A stretch of 64,000 nt of DNA from Mytilus trossulus (lineage: Eukaryota; Mollusca; Bivalvia; Mytilida; Mytilidae): contig NC_086374.1 of assembly GCF_036588685.1 (NCBI RefSeq), forward strand, positions 26,032,886-26,096,885, given 5' to 3'. Below the pieces are notes generated by a model, which saw nothing but the letters and a program-made list of their open reading frames with translations, searched no databases and had not been told where the DNA came from. The translations under genes were made by a program, and so were the position numbers. Every line of letters begins with the position of its first letter. Within the stretch, counting starts at the first letter, position 1. Below are positions 11,055 to 24,800 of this stretch, piece by piece.

Positions 11055-12450
11055 TAAAAAGTAAAATCACAAAAATACTGAGCTCCGAGGAAAATTCAAA
11101 TTCGAAAGTCCCTTATCAAATGGTAAAACCAAATGCCCAAACACATCAATTGAATGGATATTTGTCAAAAAGATGATTTAGATATATTGGTGTTAGGTAA
11201 GTAATTGTCCAATATTTTTGTCATTGTGTTTTCGATGTATATTCTAAAATTATATCTATGTAATTCAGATAAAGGCTGTGCGCTTCTCCCTGTCGTCCTT
11301 TTCTTATAATAATATAAGTTAGATTTCCTTTAGACACTTGTCAAAAATAAAAAGATTAATGAAGCCAGATTATTCAATTTACATTCTAATATATTGATTA
11401 TGTTATTACCATTTAAAATCCAGAAAAACTTTTCTGGTTGGGTTCTAATACTATATCATCCAGAACTAGAAACTGAAGAAAAAAATAGGCAAGGCTTCTT
11501 CCTCCTCATTTGTACCTAAAATATGACAGAAGCGGTCATCTTCGTATAAGAATCTATGACAATTTTTGAAAATGTAAATTTCCCCCACCTTGATAAAAAT
11601 ATGAACCTGCATATGTGATTTACATTTTCCAACTCATTCGGTATTCAAGAGCTTACAGTTACCACACATACTTTAAAAAAGTCACCAGTGTCTGAGCAAT
11701 AGTTAATGAACGAGGGTTAGTTCAAAGAACATCTACTTTTTTAAGAGTCCATTGGAAGATACCAATAGCTTGTTGATAAATATTTAGTAAATACTTCATA
11801 TGCATTCTAGATTTTAACTACTGCTATTAATCATCTTAATAACGTGTTATGTGTTCTTTAATTTATCTTTGTAAATTAACTTACTTTTGCTATTTAGTTC
11901 ATTTTTGATAATAACCTTTTGGCGTTGCTGGGTACTTACTTATGCATACCGCTGTGGTAATTTTTGGTATTTTTGTCTGTAATTTTTGCGTATGTGCTTT
12001 GTCTATTTGCCATTTTGTTTTTCTTTGTTGACATAATTGTTTGTTTTTATAGTGATTAAGATAATAACAAAATGATGACTTCTGTATCCCTATTATTACT
12101 GTTAGTACTTTTATGTCTGTTGGTTTTGTTCGCACATTATTGTTAATATAATGGAATTTTATGCAACTTTCATAGTTGATATGTTTCCCTCGGTTTATTT
12201 TTCTCTCAATCGACTAATAACTTTAGAACAGCCTAAAGCTACTGTTTCCTTTATTCATGCATTGAGAGGTTAAACTAGCTTTTAAACTATGTTTAATTCA
12301 CCAGTTTCTACACTAAAGATGTCTGTTATAAATCAGGAATATGGCAATATTTTTGTCCATTTGAATTTGATGTGTTTGAGATTTTGATTTTGCCATTTGA
12401 TAAGAGACTTATCATAGTTTTTAATACATTCCAAGTGTCAATTAGAGTTA
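11055..12450. repeat. Inverted pair of a short repeat with an AT-rich spacer
   Basis: The block TCTTATCAAATGG-like ... CAAACACATCAA at about 11060-11165 recurs inverted at about 12320-12410 (TTTGATGTGTTTGAGATTTT and TTGCCATTTGATAAGAGAC). A related fragment (AAATCACAAAAATACTGAAC) lies at 44770. The roughly 1.1 kb between them shows no gene. Confidence 0.5.
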
Positions 12451-13230
12451 CACCAAATATTATCAATGTGTGAATATGTATCATATCGTTTGGATGTATG
12501 ATTTTGGTTTTTAGTTTTCCCGTAAGTCAATTTGAGTCTATTTTAAAAGACTAGAGTACCTAGGCTGAAAATTCATTCACAATTTATGTGTGTATTCATG
12601 GCCGCTTTGGGGTAAGGACCATTTTATATAGATAAGAAGGCAAAGAGCTTATGTTTCCAGCGTATTGTCAGATTTTAAATTAAAACTTAGTTAATTTATT
12701 TGACAAATGGGTCTAATTCTTTATACTATTTGAATGTGTGGTTGATATGAAATAATTGTATGAAATTTAAAGTAATGTATTCAAATACATTTTGTATTGC
12801 TTCATTGCACACAATTTTACGAATTGGTTTTGTTGTTGAACAAATTATGAAGTTCCGATATTTGAACTATTGGTTTTTAAAAAATGGAATGAATTTTAAA
12901 TAAGGTATGTTTTTTCGTATATATTTGACATTTCATTTGTTAACTGAATTGAACTTAACAGAATATTCATCCTTTTTGCTACTTCTTGCCCTTCTGTTTC
13001 TTTGTCGTTGACTGATACACATATTTGTAATGAGATTACTAGAAGAAATATATTGTATAAAGTTGCATTTCGCAAAATTATTGCAATTTGGTTAAAACCC
13101 ATCGTCAAAGATTTAAAGACCCCCTTTTTTCGTATAAAATCCTGTCTTATTAGATCTAAAAATATTTCTAAACGTTCAAATATTCTCGTTAGTTTTCTCA
13201 ATTTGAATTGTTTACATTTTCATTTCGGAG
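12450..13230. other. AT-rich intergenic stretch
   Basis: Short overlapping open frames on both strands (12896-13244) lack any recognisable motif and mirror each other. No repeat family was identified here. Confidence 0.4.
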
Positions 13231-13370
13231 CCTCTCATAGCTGACTATGTGGTATGAGCTTTGTTCATTGTTGAAGGCCGTTCGGTGACCTATTAGTGTT
13301 AATTTCTGTGTCATATTGGTCTGTTGTAGAGAGTTGTCTCATTGGCAATCATACCACATCTTCTTTTTTA
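13230..13370 (+). repeat. R-B SINE-like repeat
   Basis: The blocks CGGAGCCTCTCATAGCTGAC, TATGTGGTATGAGCTTTG, GTTGAAGGCCGT and TTGGCAATCATACCACATC occur in the family order. It is followed at 13425-13560 by a copy of the AATGTGCCAAAGGGACAAC repeat. Confidence 0.75.
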
Positions 13371-13424
13371 TATTCACAATGTTTCCATTTTAAGATTTTT
13401 CTACTACATGAATTTGAAAATTAA

Positions 13425-13560
13425 AATGGGGAATGTGCCAAAGGGACAACAACCAGACCATAAAGCAAACAACAGCCGAAGGCCACTAATGGGTCTTCAA
13501 TGCAGCAAGAAACTCCCGCTCCCGGATGAATCCTTCACCTGGTCCCTAATCAAAAATGTA
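13425..13560. repeat. Second copy of the short repeat seen at 535-660
   Basis: It shares the GGGGAATGTGCCAAAGGGAC block, the CCGAAGGCCACTAATGGG block and the AACTCCCGCTCCCGG stretch with the 535 copy and the inverted copy at 26670-26800. Confidence 0.65.
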
Positions 13561-13926
13561 TACTAGTTTAGTATTTTTTTCATTGTGTTTTCGCTGTATA
13601 TTCTAAAATGGTATCCATAACTTGACGATAGACGGAATCTCAAAAGCAAACAAAAACGTTATCTAGTAAAAATTCAAGGGCAGATATAGAATCTAAGCAT
13701 GTCCAATTGACATTTTTTTGTTTGTTGTTACTAAAAATAAGTTAAAGAGTTTAAACATATGTATTTGCATTCTAATTTTTTAAATGTCCATTTAATTAGG
13801 TGTGTACATTTATTCTTAATAAGAATATGAGGCAAAGTGTATATAGGGTGAATAATCAAAATTTTGAAGAGAGTCAAAATCAACAATATATGCATGCTAT
13901 TTATCTAGTACTTCTAACGAGTTTAA

Positions 13927-14516
13927 GGTGGTATGGGTGTCTTTCGCCATCTTGGATTGTAAAAACAGAGAATCTAAGGTCCATATTTTCTATCAAGTTA
14001 GCAAAATTTGATGCAGGAATGCAGAATTTAATGTGAATTTTCATTTAAAAGAATCAATTTATAAGAATATAACTTAGAAATATTAATATTTTTACAAGTG
14101 TAGATTAATTTTGGTTGTTTTTGAATATTTTCAAATTGGCATTTTAAGGGGAGGTAACTCTATAACAGTGCATTTTCTGAAGGACTCTACATGAAATTTT
14201 CCTATTTTGTCTTTTAGCCGGAAAAAACGTACGGTGACCCTATCTTTTCTTTTGATATTCTCAAAGCATTGTATGAAAGCAATCTTTTCCTAATTTATTT
14301 TACAATTCTATCATTCGGTTTAGTTTCTATTCACAAAATGATGTTTTTTCCTGTATAATCCATACAAAATTTGTCATTTTGTCACAACCTGTAGCTTGAG
14401 AAAATGCACGGTGACCTATCATTTTTATAATATTTTTGATCATGTATCAATAGATACTACATTTTGACAAAGTATGAACAAATTCTATCATTTTTATTTT
14501 AGACTCCCATACCACC
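13927..14516. mobile_element. TTAA-flanked inverted-repeat element (piggyBac-like MITE), 590 bp
   Basis: The ends are GGTGGTATGGG (13927) and its complement CCCATACCACC (14516). Each is flanked directly by TTAA (13923-13926 and 14517-14520), as expected for piggyBac-type insertion. The interior has no transposase; the short open frame 13800-14036 crosses the boundary and is not a gene. It is non-autonomous, and assignment to piggyBac rests on the TTAA target and short TIR only. Confidence 0.75.
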
Positions 14517-15328
14517 TTAAAACTCCAAAAGTAATTAATTCCGCCATTTTCAAATGCCTAATTTGAACATTTTATTATCAGGTGTTTGATTGTACTAAGT
14601 GTACTAGTAAGTTGAATAGACAATTTAGTTGTGGAACAATGGCTTGAAGACAAAATAAATCTACATGTGTAAGGTGTTTGGTGACATAGTTGGGACTTCC
14701 ATTGTATTTGGTTCATACACATATGTAGATTTTGTCAAACTGTATCGTTTACAGCAGATGGTATCATCAATGTATCCTTGTACTTGCAACACGTATACTA
14801 TTAATAGTATATAGTTTCACATTTACATAGGAATGTAACTAATTTCACCTGAATTTATTCACGTCGGACAATGCTGTTTTAAAAAGCTCTCCAATGTTTA
14901 AAACAAATCAGGGTATGACAGCTTCATGTCACATATAATCGGTAAAATTCAAACTTGTTAAACAATGTTTTGCAAATTTGATTTCGTATTTCTTGTCTCT
15001 TTGTATTATATTACTTACGTTTTTAACGTTTTTTAGGTGTTAAGTAAGATATAGTCACATCAAAATATTTTTTAATTATTTCTTATCTAAAAGAAGGGTA
15101 GGCTATTTAAAATAGCGAATATTCAGTATACGGATTTGGATAATAAACTTCAATTTTAGAAAACAAATAAAATATTGATGCTGATCTTAAAAACATTCAT
15201 AAGTATGTGGTTCAAATAGATAAGAAATACAAAACATGATAAAACATTGTTTACCAAATTTTGATCTGCCTATCGAGTTCCTGTAATCATTACACAATAC
15301 TTTATTAAACATGATAAAAAAAAATTAT

Positions 15329-15515
15329 TACTGTGAATTCATAAATTATTGCGTGAATTTATTATTGCGATTTTATCATTTAAGACTGAAATGCGATTTT
15401 AATTTTGACGATTTTGAGAAAAATCCTGTTTAATTCATATAAAATAATTCAAAATGCGAGTTTAAATTATTGCGTTTACAACAATTTTTGCAATAGTAAA
15501 AATCTGAAATTTACC
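15329..15515. mobile_element. Small TA-flanked MITE, diverged copy
   Basis: It shares ACTGTGAATTCATAAATTAT at the left, AAAAATCCTGTTTAATTCAT in the middle and GCGAGTTTAAATTATTGCG with the better-preserved copy at 55380-55587. Its right end is eroded. Confidence 0.65.
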
Positions 15516-15723
15516 ACCAAAAACTTCGTATTCAATTGCTGATGGGCTTTCGGTCATCAAGAGTTCCATCCATCCACTTACTGTTCCTGCAGTATTGACA
15601 TGATCTAATGATAAATGGTTCTTGTGCTGTTCAATTTTTTGAATATATGCGTGTTGTCAGTTTTTATATCTGTCATACTTATATTAAAAAATAATTTGTA
15701 GATTGTAGATTGCAAAGCAACTG

Positions 15724-15801
15724 ATGGCTTCCTCCAAGAAAAAGAAACCTTCCATATTGCGACGCTTGGCTGTAACTGAGTCAGATGATATTAGCATGTC
15801 T
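15724..15801 (+). CDS. GTPase-pseudokinase gene, coding exon 1 (start codon)
   Basis: It encodes residues 1-26, beginning MASSKKKKPS, a basic leader. An in-frame TAG stop lies at 15706-15708, so this ATG is the first available. A likely acceptor (TTTGTAG, ending about 15701) suggests that a non-coding 5' exon lies upstream. The donor is TCT|GTAAGT in phase 0, matching the next exon. The exon is small and 12.4 kb from the next, so it is the least certain coding exon. Confidence 0.65.
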
Positions 15802-18800
15802 GTAAGTGTTACATTCTACCAATCTAATCAAAATACATATCTCTGATTTCGTTTTGATCATATGAGCACGCGAGTTACAATAGATATGAAATTTGATAAG
15901 ATCGCATTCATTTCCATCTTGGTTAACCGTTGATATAATAACGAATACAATATAACAAAATTAATTTCCCAAAGCCACATTTTGGTCAGAAAATAACACT
16001 GGTTGTGGATTAGAACAAACATATGAGATAAGTGTCAATAGCTGCATTTTTGTTCACGAAAATTAAAAGTTCGCCTTTGAATCTTTTAATTGTGTATTCT
16101 TTTATCCCCGGTCTAATGTTCAATGGAGGTATTCCGAATAATAATAATAATAACAATATATAAAAAGAAGTTCAAGAATATGACATCAAGAGATCTCCTT
16201 GCAATGTTCAGAATAATGAAAAATTTAATTATCTTGCAGTTCATCAGCATCGATTAATTTGATTAGAATCATTTGAAATACATTCATAGTTCGAGAACGG
16301 TTAATAGAAAGTTCATGAATGGTTTATATGGGCACTTTCAAAATACAGTTTGCCTACTCCTCAAAAACAACTATTTCGAAAATCTGTAGATTGATAAAAT
16401 AAAAACACGAGAATTATTTCAAATTGGGACATGCCATTTAGTTTGATTTTTTTATGAAAACGTATTGTTTCATTTAGTGGAAATTTTTACCAACAAAAAT
16501 CGGTATTTCCATAGGAACCAACTGTGTCTATCTTCTCAGCGACTAGTTCCTATATTCGTATATATGAGGCAGATAACTAATATGTATATTTACTCGGGCC
16601 TAAAGTATTAGGTTATAACATTTTGTTGACCTTCAGTTGGAATACCCACTCAATTCTTAAAATAAAGAAGCAAAAAGAGGTAGTGCCTGTCCCAAGTCAG
16701 GAGCCTGTAATTCAGTGGTTGTCGTTTGTTTATGTGTTGCATATTTGTTTTTCGTTCATTTTTTTACTTAAATGAGGCCGTTAGTTTTCTCGTCTTATCG
16801 GGGCCTTTTATAGCTGACTATGCGGTATGGGCTTTGCTCATTGTTGAAGGCCGTATAGTGACCTATAGTTGTTAATGTTTGTGTCATTTTGGTCTTTTGT
16901 TGGATAGTTGTCTCATTGGCAATCATACCACATCTTCATTTTTATATAGTAACAACACAACATTCAACATTAATGACCCTGAAATCATGATTCGACCTAT
17001 AAACAATTGAAATGTATGTAAATGTCTGATCATTTTGTCCACTTAATTGATCTTACTCGACTACAAAATCTTTTAGTATTTTTAACGTCTATTTCTCTAA
17101 TTTTTGTGCTATTTTCACATTTCCTGACCGGTGTGAGAAAAATATTTCTCCTCACTAGTGAAAAATCTGTTCTCGGCAAATGATTAGTCGAAATTTGATT
17201 ATGACGTCAAAATGTTTTGTTTTCTTCTCAATTTTCCTATTGTGACGTCATGAAAAAAGGCGACCTTGCCTGATGACGTCGCATATAAAGAGCACAATTT
17301 TCTGAAAATCTTTGAAAAAGAACGATAAAAAGCATTAGAGAAACAGATTCCGACACTATAACTCGTGTATTACGATATTTCTCCACTCTCGACAGTTAAA
17401 TTTTATTATTTAAAGGGCTCGGCAAGCCTCGCGCTTTAAATAATAAAATTTAACTGTCTCGAGTGGAGAAATATCGTAATACACTTGTTGCAGTGTAAGA
17501 ATCTATATTTAATCAATTGCTTTTTCGGTTAAAGAGATTACAAACCGACTTGATTGAACTATAGAAATATGAAAACATGGAATATTCTCGTCTGACAAAG
17601 AAAATAAAAGCGAGAACGTTGGGTTTTTTTTCAATCGTTTTCTCAATAAACCATATACACGTGTATAGAGAAGACATTTCTTTATTTCAATATTCAACAT
17701 TAACAATAACTGCTACGATAATTTATGAAGGTAAATTTTAGCCAGGATAATCTTTTTTAATTCAAAAATTCTAATCAAATTTGATTTGTTTAATCTCCTT
17801 GTATTGTACAATCTTTGCATTTTTTTAAATAATAATCATAATAATGTGACATTCAATGTTTACAGTCCCCTTCTAGGTATTTTCATTCTTACATGTAATA
17901 TAAATCGTCGCCAATATCATTTTTATTACATAGAAGAAAAGTCTATTGTTTCTAACTACATTACCTCATATACCCTTTTCAATAGGGACCTTGGGATCTG
18001 TGGTCAGACATCTACACAAATTATTACAAAGTCTGTTACGAAGAATTTTTAAATGATCTTCTTTTAAAAGAATGTTAAAAATAATTTTGTCACAGGCATT
18101 TGTTTCTATCTATTAGATGATCTACTATCAACGTATATTAACTAGATATCGTCTCGTAAATATATGTTGATAGTGGATAGAAACAAGTGCATGTGGATTA
18201 GGGAAACCACATTCGTTCAGAATAGTATTTATTCTGTTTAACCTTGGAAAATGATCGTTGTCATTAAAATACATGTGATAACACAATTTATATAAAGTAT
18301 ATGCTAGTTTTGTCTATTTGACAGAGTTTAATTTACACCAGTATATCTAATATATATGTTCCTCATTTCCCCCAAAATGAAATCATTCTATTTTTCTTTA
18401 TGTTTAAGTATAAAGAAAACGTCTTCCAAGATCCCCAAACATCATGTACAAGGGTGTTGATGTTTTCAAACTTAATATAAATTTACGAAATTTTAGTTGT
18501 ACCATTTTAATTATGTCATTATTGCGAATACCCTATACTTCACAGTAATATTGGTTTCACCATTTTACCAAAAAAAACCAACTGACTACATACAGAGAGA
18601 TTATATAGACATATATATAAAGACTTCGGTTGCATTTTCTATAGTAAACTGTTTTGTTTTATTAAAATTGACCGTTCATTAACAATATTCAGTTTTTAGT
18701 TCATTGTAGATAAAAAAAAAAAAAAATCATGATATGATGGTGGTCTCTTTTGACACGACCTTTGTTTCATCAACTTCTAGCCTCCATACATCTGTTTAAT

Positions 18801-21800
18801 CTTAAAAACAATCTAAGAGATTTTGGAGTTCAGATGTGGATTCGGCAATCCCTACAGTACCATCAGCATATAGTATTATGAAATGTTCAAGTTGTTCTTC
18901 AAGCGCTGCTGATACTGATTTTAGGCCCTCTATATTAGAGGTTTGCATAAATCAAACGTATTTAAAAAATAATGAAAGATGAAAAGGCGATAAATGTTTA
19001 CCATTGTCTTACCCCAGTATTAAATGTTAAAAATCAGAAATGAAATTGTCATATGAAGTAAGTGACTAAGCACCTTGGTATATAATTACATTTACGTTAT
19101 CACAATCACATCTGTAGCGGATCACATCATTCAGGCAGGCATCAAATTATAATAAGACGATAACTCAAGTATGCGGTATAAATATGTATCTTTTATTCCT
19201 CAAAATTACACTTAATTTTGGCTTCTTATACTCATATATTATATCAACCGATTCTCTACAATAGAATACAAATAAACATAAGCATACATCGTAAGTAAAA
19301 ATATAACTTAAAGCACTACAGGCATAATACTAAACAAACAATAGGAAACACTTTCTTTCACGCTTAAGTGCATACGATACAGTTACAGGGGAGGTAATGA
19401 CGTTGCTAACGTAAAATGTTATTTTCGCGACGTCAAACTGTGACATATCGGGAAAAGATGCATTTTTCGACTGATTTTTATCATTCAAACTGATTTAATT
19501 TTAAAACGAGTTTATGGACCCCTATTTTTCAAACAGCAATTTGTTCAATTTTGAAGGGAGATTATGTGACCAAAATTTTATAAAACTGTAAATAGAGGAT
19601 TTTTTAAAATTTTGATAAACATGCAGCAAAAAATGAGGAATTTTCCTCAATTCATGATCATTTGATAAATATGACTTATTTCTGAAAAAAAATGCATATT
19701 TTTTTAGGATATTTATAAAATACAGAAATTACCGATAATTTAACAAAAAACAAATTGTGTTTATCTTTTATTACAAAAAAGTTGTGTCTTTCTTTCGAAA
19801 AAGAAATTAAGGCCACAAATCTGAATTTTGAGCAAATATACAAAATTTCGACCTCATTTATCTCAAAAAGTAGCACATGAAGGTATAATTTTTATTACAT
19901 ATTTGATTTAATCAGGTAAAAAATAGCCTATATGCAAATTTTCAAGAACTTATAAATACAGAATCGAAACTGTATCGTATGCCCTTAATGAATAACTTGT
20001 TAAAGTAAAAAGTTAATTGAAATAAATATTACTTTATAAATACTTTTACAATTCTTAATATTCTTTCTTTAAATAAATATTGTTCTTAAAAATGTACATA
20101 AATTATTTCTTACCGATTATGATCTCTCTAGAACGATGTGTCTCCGTAATCAAATAACTTGTAATGAATAAAAACTAGACAACGTAACGTACGTAAAAGG
20201 CTAAACGTCATAAAACTTTAAAAACGGGAAATATAACAATTCATAAGAGCGCAACGTTACATGTATGCGCAAATACTCCAAATCGTATCTACAAGTATTA
20301 CAAATAAAATTAAAAACCAATTGTTCAGAGAACCATTGATGGTCTTTCCACCAGTTAAGTCCTTTTTTATAAGAAATATTAGAATTTGGTTTTAAATGTC
20401 AATTTTAGCGTCAAATGTCAGCTTATTGAACGCTTATTCCAAAAATATATGGTTTCTATACAAAAAGATATCAATAAGGGAGATCATTTTTTACTTCCGG
20501 TTTAAAATATGTTACTTCCGGTAATTTTTTATTATTTACTTGACACTGATTCCAAAAATTTATGGTTCTATATACTTTTTCATTAATAAAGTACAAAATA
20601 TAGCTACTTCCGGTTTACAAAAGGTCATTTCCGGTTGTCTTTTTCTAGATCACATTGCTTGCAACCTAATTTATAAAGTCCCAAGTCTTGATCATGTATA
20701 CATATGAGGTAAAAGCAAAGGTCAAAATCTAGAACGTTACATTTACCTATGACCTTGAGCTCAATTTTGAGGTCATCAACCAAGGACCTCAAATCAAAAG
20801 ACTCTAGGCCTCTACTATATATAGTTAATGAGTTGTTTTACCTTACAACTAATATTAGATATAGAAGGGGGCAAAACTGGCATCAAATGTCTACGTACTC
20901 TTTAGACTAAAATCTACGAGTTACCACATGTCGCAACTAACAATTTAGTAAAAATAATTTGTCGATAAGTTATACGGCTTTTGAAAATAAGTGAAAATAA
21001 GCCAAAATCAAAATTAATAATATGACCTTGACCTTTGACCTTGACCTTATTTTCATTTTTTGGACCAAGGACCTCAAATACAAAGACCCTAGGTCTCTAT
21101 CACTTATGGTTTACCAGTTAGAAATGCAAATTCTTATATCAAACATAAAAGGGGGGATAACTCTCATATGGAATCTATATACGGCTTCGGTCAAAATTAA
21201 ACAGAACATCCTGAGGATATAACGAACAATTTGGAAAAATAAATTTGTCGGTTTCTTATACGGTTGCGAATATTAAGCGATCACAAGAAAAACAGTGTTC
21301 GGGGAGATAACTCTTACAATGAAAAGTTTTTGGTTACGCGGTGTCAGTTTCAAAAGCGTATTAATTGCTCGATATCATATACCATATATCTAAGCGACAT
21401 CTTGCGAAACAAAAAAATTGCGAAGGAACAAAAAGTTGGCGGAAGAAAAAAAATAATAATAATAATCAGAAGAAAACCAATAGGTCTTTCCACGGAAAAG
21501 TGGAAAGACCTAATAAATAACTTCAGTAATAATTAATGAAGTAACCCAACAATTTGGAATTACATTTCAAATCTAACACTCCCCATCATGACATTTCTTA
21601 AAAATTGTCATCACACAAAAAACTAATAAAATATCAATTAATTATTGTAAATTCTATTGAGAACATTCAAGTATGCATAATTTAGTTACTGGTCTTATAA
21701 AATTTGACTCTTTTGTTTTGATCACACAACTACGTATAAGACTATCGCGGCTCCTAATGACCTCAATTACTCGGCCCAATGGCCACTGTCCTCTCGATGT

Positions 21801-24800
21801 ATGGTCATCTGCAACGATTATAATGTCGTCAATCTTAATCTTTAATTCTTATATAATTGTTTTGTAAAGTTTGCAAAGGAATTACAGCACCTAGTCTTGG
21901 AACTGTTGTCCGTTTTAACGGCGCTAAAAGTGATTTTCCCAGAATAAGTTAATAGTTCACTTTTCCATTAGTGTCCACGAGACGTAAGTAAGCGCATGCT
22001 CCATACCCAATTTCGGAACCATCGCTAAAGATATGAAGTTGAGCATCAAATATATATTTCATGTCTTTTATCTTGAAGCATCTAGGTATTGATAAATTTT
22101 CAACTTCTGTCAGTGTCGATTTCTATTTTAGCCATTCTTCTTCTTTGTCCTTTGGTATAGGATCGTCCCATCCAAGCTTAGTTGACAGTCTACTTAGAAT
22201 TTGTAATATAATATTCCATTTTAAATTGATTGACGCAATAAATCCGAGTATATCAAATATCGGACTTTCCGTAGAAGTTATTCCGCGTCTTGTCAGCGGC
22301 TTCTCCTCGAGTTTGGCTTTATATTTGATGGCATCATCATTTATGTCCAATATTACGCCTAGTGCGCGATCGGTCGGCAACGCTGTGTTTGACTTCAAAA
22401 TTTCATCTGAAGGTGCTCTTTTCGAATTAGGTATTTCGTTTATCACGACTTTACTGTTACCTAACAAATTATTCGGCAATTTTACATTTTCATCTCGCCA
22501 CGGTAATCCGAGTTTATAGTGTCCATCTTCATAGGCTGATCGAGAAAATCAGTGGTCCAAAGTCTCTCTAACTGCTGCTGCAAAAGTACATTATCTGCAT
22601 GCTCAAAGTTGATGTTAACTACATCACTGGTGATTGTGTTGTTGATTGGTCCTCTAACGATCCATCCTAAGCGTGTTCGTACGGCATATGGCTCATGACT
22701 ACTTCCTGGACGCACTTCTATTGGAATATGTGCTTCTGGTGTATCGGTGCCTATTAGAAGCAGAACTTTATTGCTGCTTATTTCTGGTATATAAATGTCT
22801 GACAAGTGTTTAATACTCTTAATATCTTTATTATTTGCGGCTGAGTGTGTCGATATCGGTAGATTTTTAACTGACCATACCTTACTAAGTGTTATCGGAC
22901 AGTTGCTGCCAACTGATTGTACATGTAAGTCAACCTCTTGACCTTCATGTCGGACTCGCTGTGCTGTTGCTGTTGTCATTTTAAATGTAACCGGTCTACT
23001 TTCGGTTTCTAGCATTTTTATCAAACGCTCGTCACATAACGTTTTATCCGCTCCATCATCAATCAAGGCATAAGTTTGACAAGTTTTTCCATTTGACCCT
23101 TGAACCTCGACGGGTATAATTCCTAGACAATTCTTAATAACTGTCCCGGCGGATGAACAATGGATGCTTACCTTTGTAGCCGTGTGATCAGTGTTGTTAT
23201 TTTTACCCCAACTATGCATTAAAATGTGATGTTTAGAGCTACAATTTTCTACAGTACACATTTTAGCTTTTCTACAGTCCTTTGAAAAATGTTTACCCTT
23301 TAAACAATTAAAACATAGCTTAGCAGTTCTTACAAAATTGACTCTATCGGTTAAACTCATAGACCTGAATTTTACACACAATTCTAAATTATTACATGTA
23401 CCATTACAACAAATACATTTACGATCTTGTGTCGTAGCCTTGCTGTCATACATATTATTAGAAGCAAATGTAGATACATTCTCTCTTGTATTCATATCAG
23501 TACGATTGTCTATATCTTTTCTATATGTATTTGAGTTTTCTCTTACGAGATCTAGACCAAACATTGACGAACCTAGACGAGACTTTTTATCAATAAAATT
23601 TGCCAAATCAGAAAATCTAGGTTCTCTACCATTTTCAGTTATGGAATGAGCAATATCAATCCATTTTACCCTTAAATGCATAGGTAAACGCTTTACAATC
23701 TTTCTAAGATTATCAGTATTATCTATATCAGAAACATATCCTAATTGTGATAAAGTTATCTCACACTTTTGCATTTCAAGAGCTAATTTTGAAAGTGACT
23801 CAAAATCTGACGCCTTTATCGGGGCACCATATACAAGATTTTCTATATAAGACCTAACTATCATGTGTGACCTGCCATAACGTGAGTGTAAAATAGACCT
23901 AGCACGTTCATAACCCTTTTTCTCTAACAATACACAATCTTCAATCGAAGATTTAGCCTCACCATTACAATACTGTATTAAATAACTTAACTTTAACTGA
24001 TCATCTGTAACTCTACATTCAACATTCGTTTCAAAGTTCTTTATAAATTTGCAGTAATCTGTGGGTTTTCCATCAAAAGTCAAAAGTTCAGGTTTAGGTA
24101 GATTGAATCCTTCTTGTAGTGTTGATGCTAATCTTTGGAATGCAGTATCGATGCTGCTGCTTGACTGTAAACTTCCGGCAGTGGTGCACTCTATCCCTGA
24201 AACGGCATTTTCTGTACTCCTTGTTGTAACATGTTCCTTATTATTAAGTGTCTTATTTTCTGTGTTAAATGGCACGTTTATGTTTTGCTGGATCTTAAAT
24301 GTCACCTCAGTATCTTCTTCTTCTTCTTCTTGCAACACAGATTCTTCTAACTTTGCTTCTTCTAGCTGACTTTTTCTTTCTAACATCTGTTCTTTCATTT
24401 CTATTTCTCGACGAGCGCGTTCTAGTTTTTGCTTTTCTTCCATTTTCTTCACTTGAACCTCGGCCTTTAAGCGGTTGGCCCTCGCTAGCTTCAGCCTATA
24501 CTGTGTTGACGATGAAGTCCGAGACACCGACGTGACACGGCTATTCTTGTCTTCTTCATCTTTTGCAATTTCTTGTTCGCGCATCCACTCATTGAATCTT
24601 TCACGAAATTCTGTAAAGTTTTTCTGTGAACTATCAAAGTTCATTTCTAATGTTTCAAAAATATCCGAGTTTGTACCCAAATCCAAACATTCCAGATGTG
24701 CAGTTTTAAATTGTGCATATCGGTCGCACAATTTTGTGAATAGTGTTTTCACAGTTTTCACATTATCCCGTGAAATCATCTTTGTTTCTAATTCATTGTA

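Larger units (their letters stand above)
19113..21564 (-). repeat. 3' LTR of the BEL/Pao element (carries two insertions)
   Basis: On the plus strand it begins TGTAGCGGATCACATCATTC and ends TTTGGAATTACA, giving TG...CA termini. Removing 621 bp (TTAA element plus one TTAA) and 1204 bp (Helentron-like element) from its 2452 bp leaves exactly 627 bp, the length of the other LTR. A purine-rich GATGGGGAG lies just inside it on the minus strand (21579-21587) and may belong to the polypurine tract. Confidence 0.92.
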
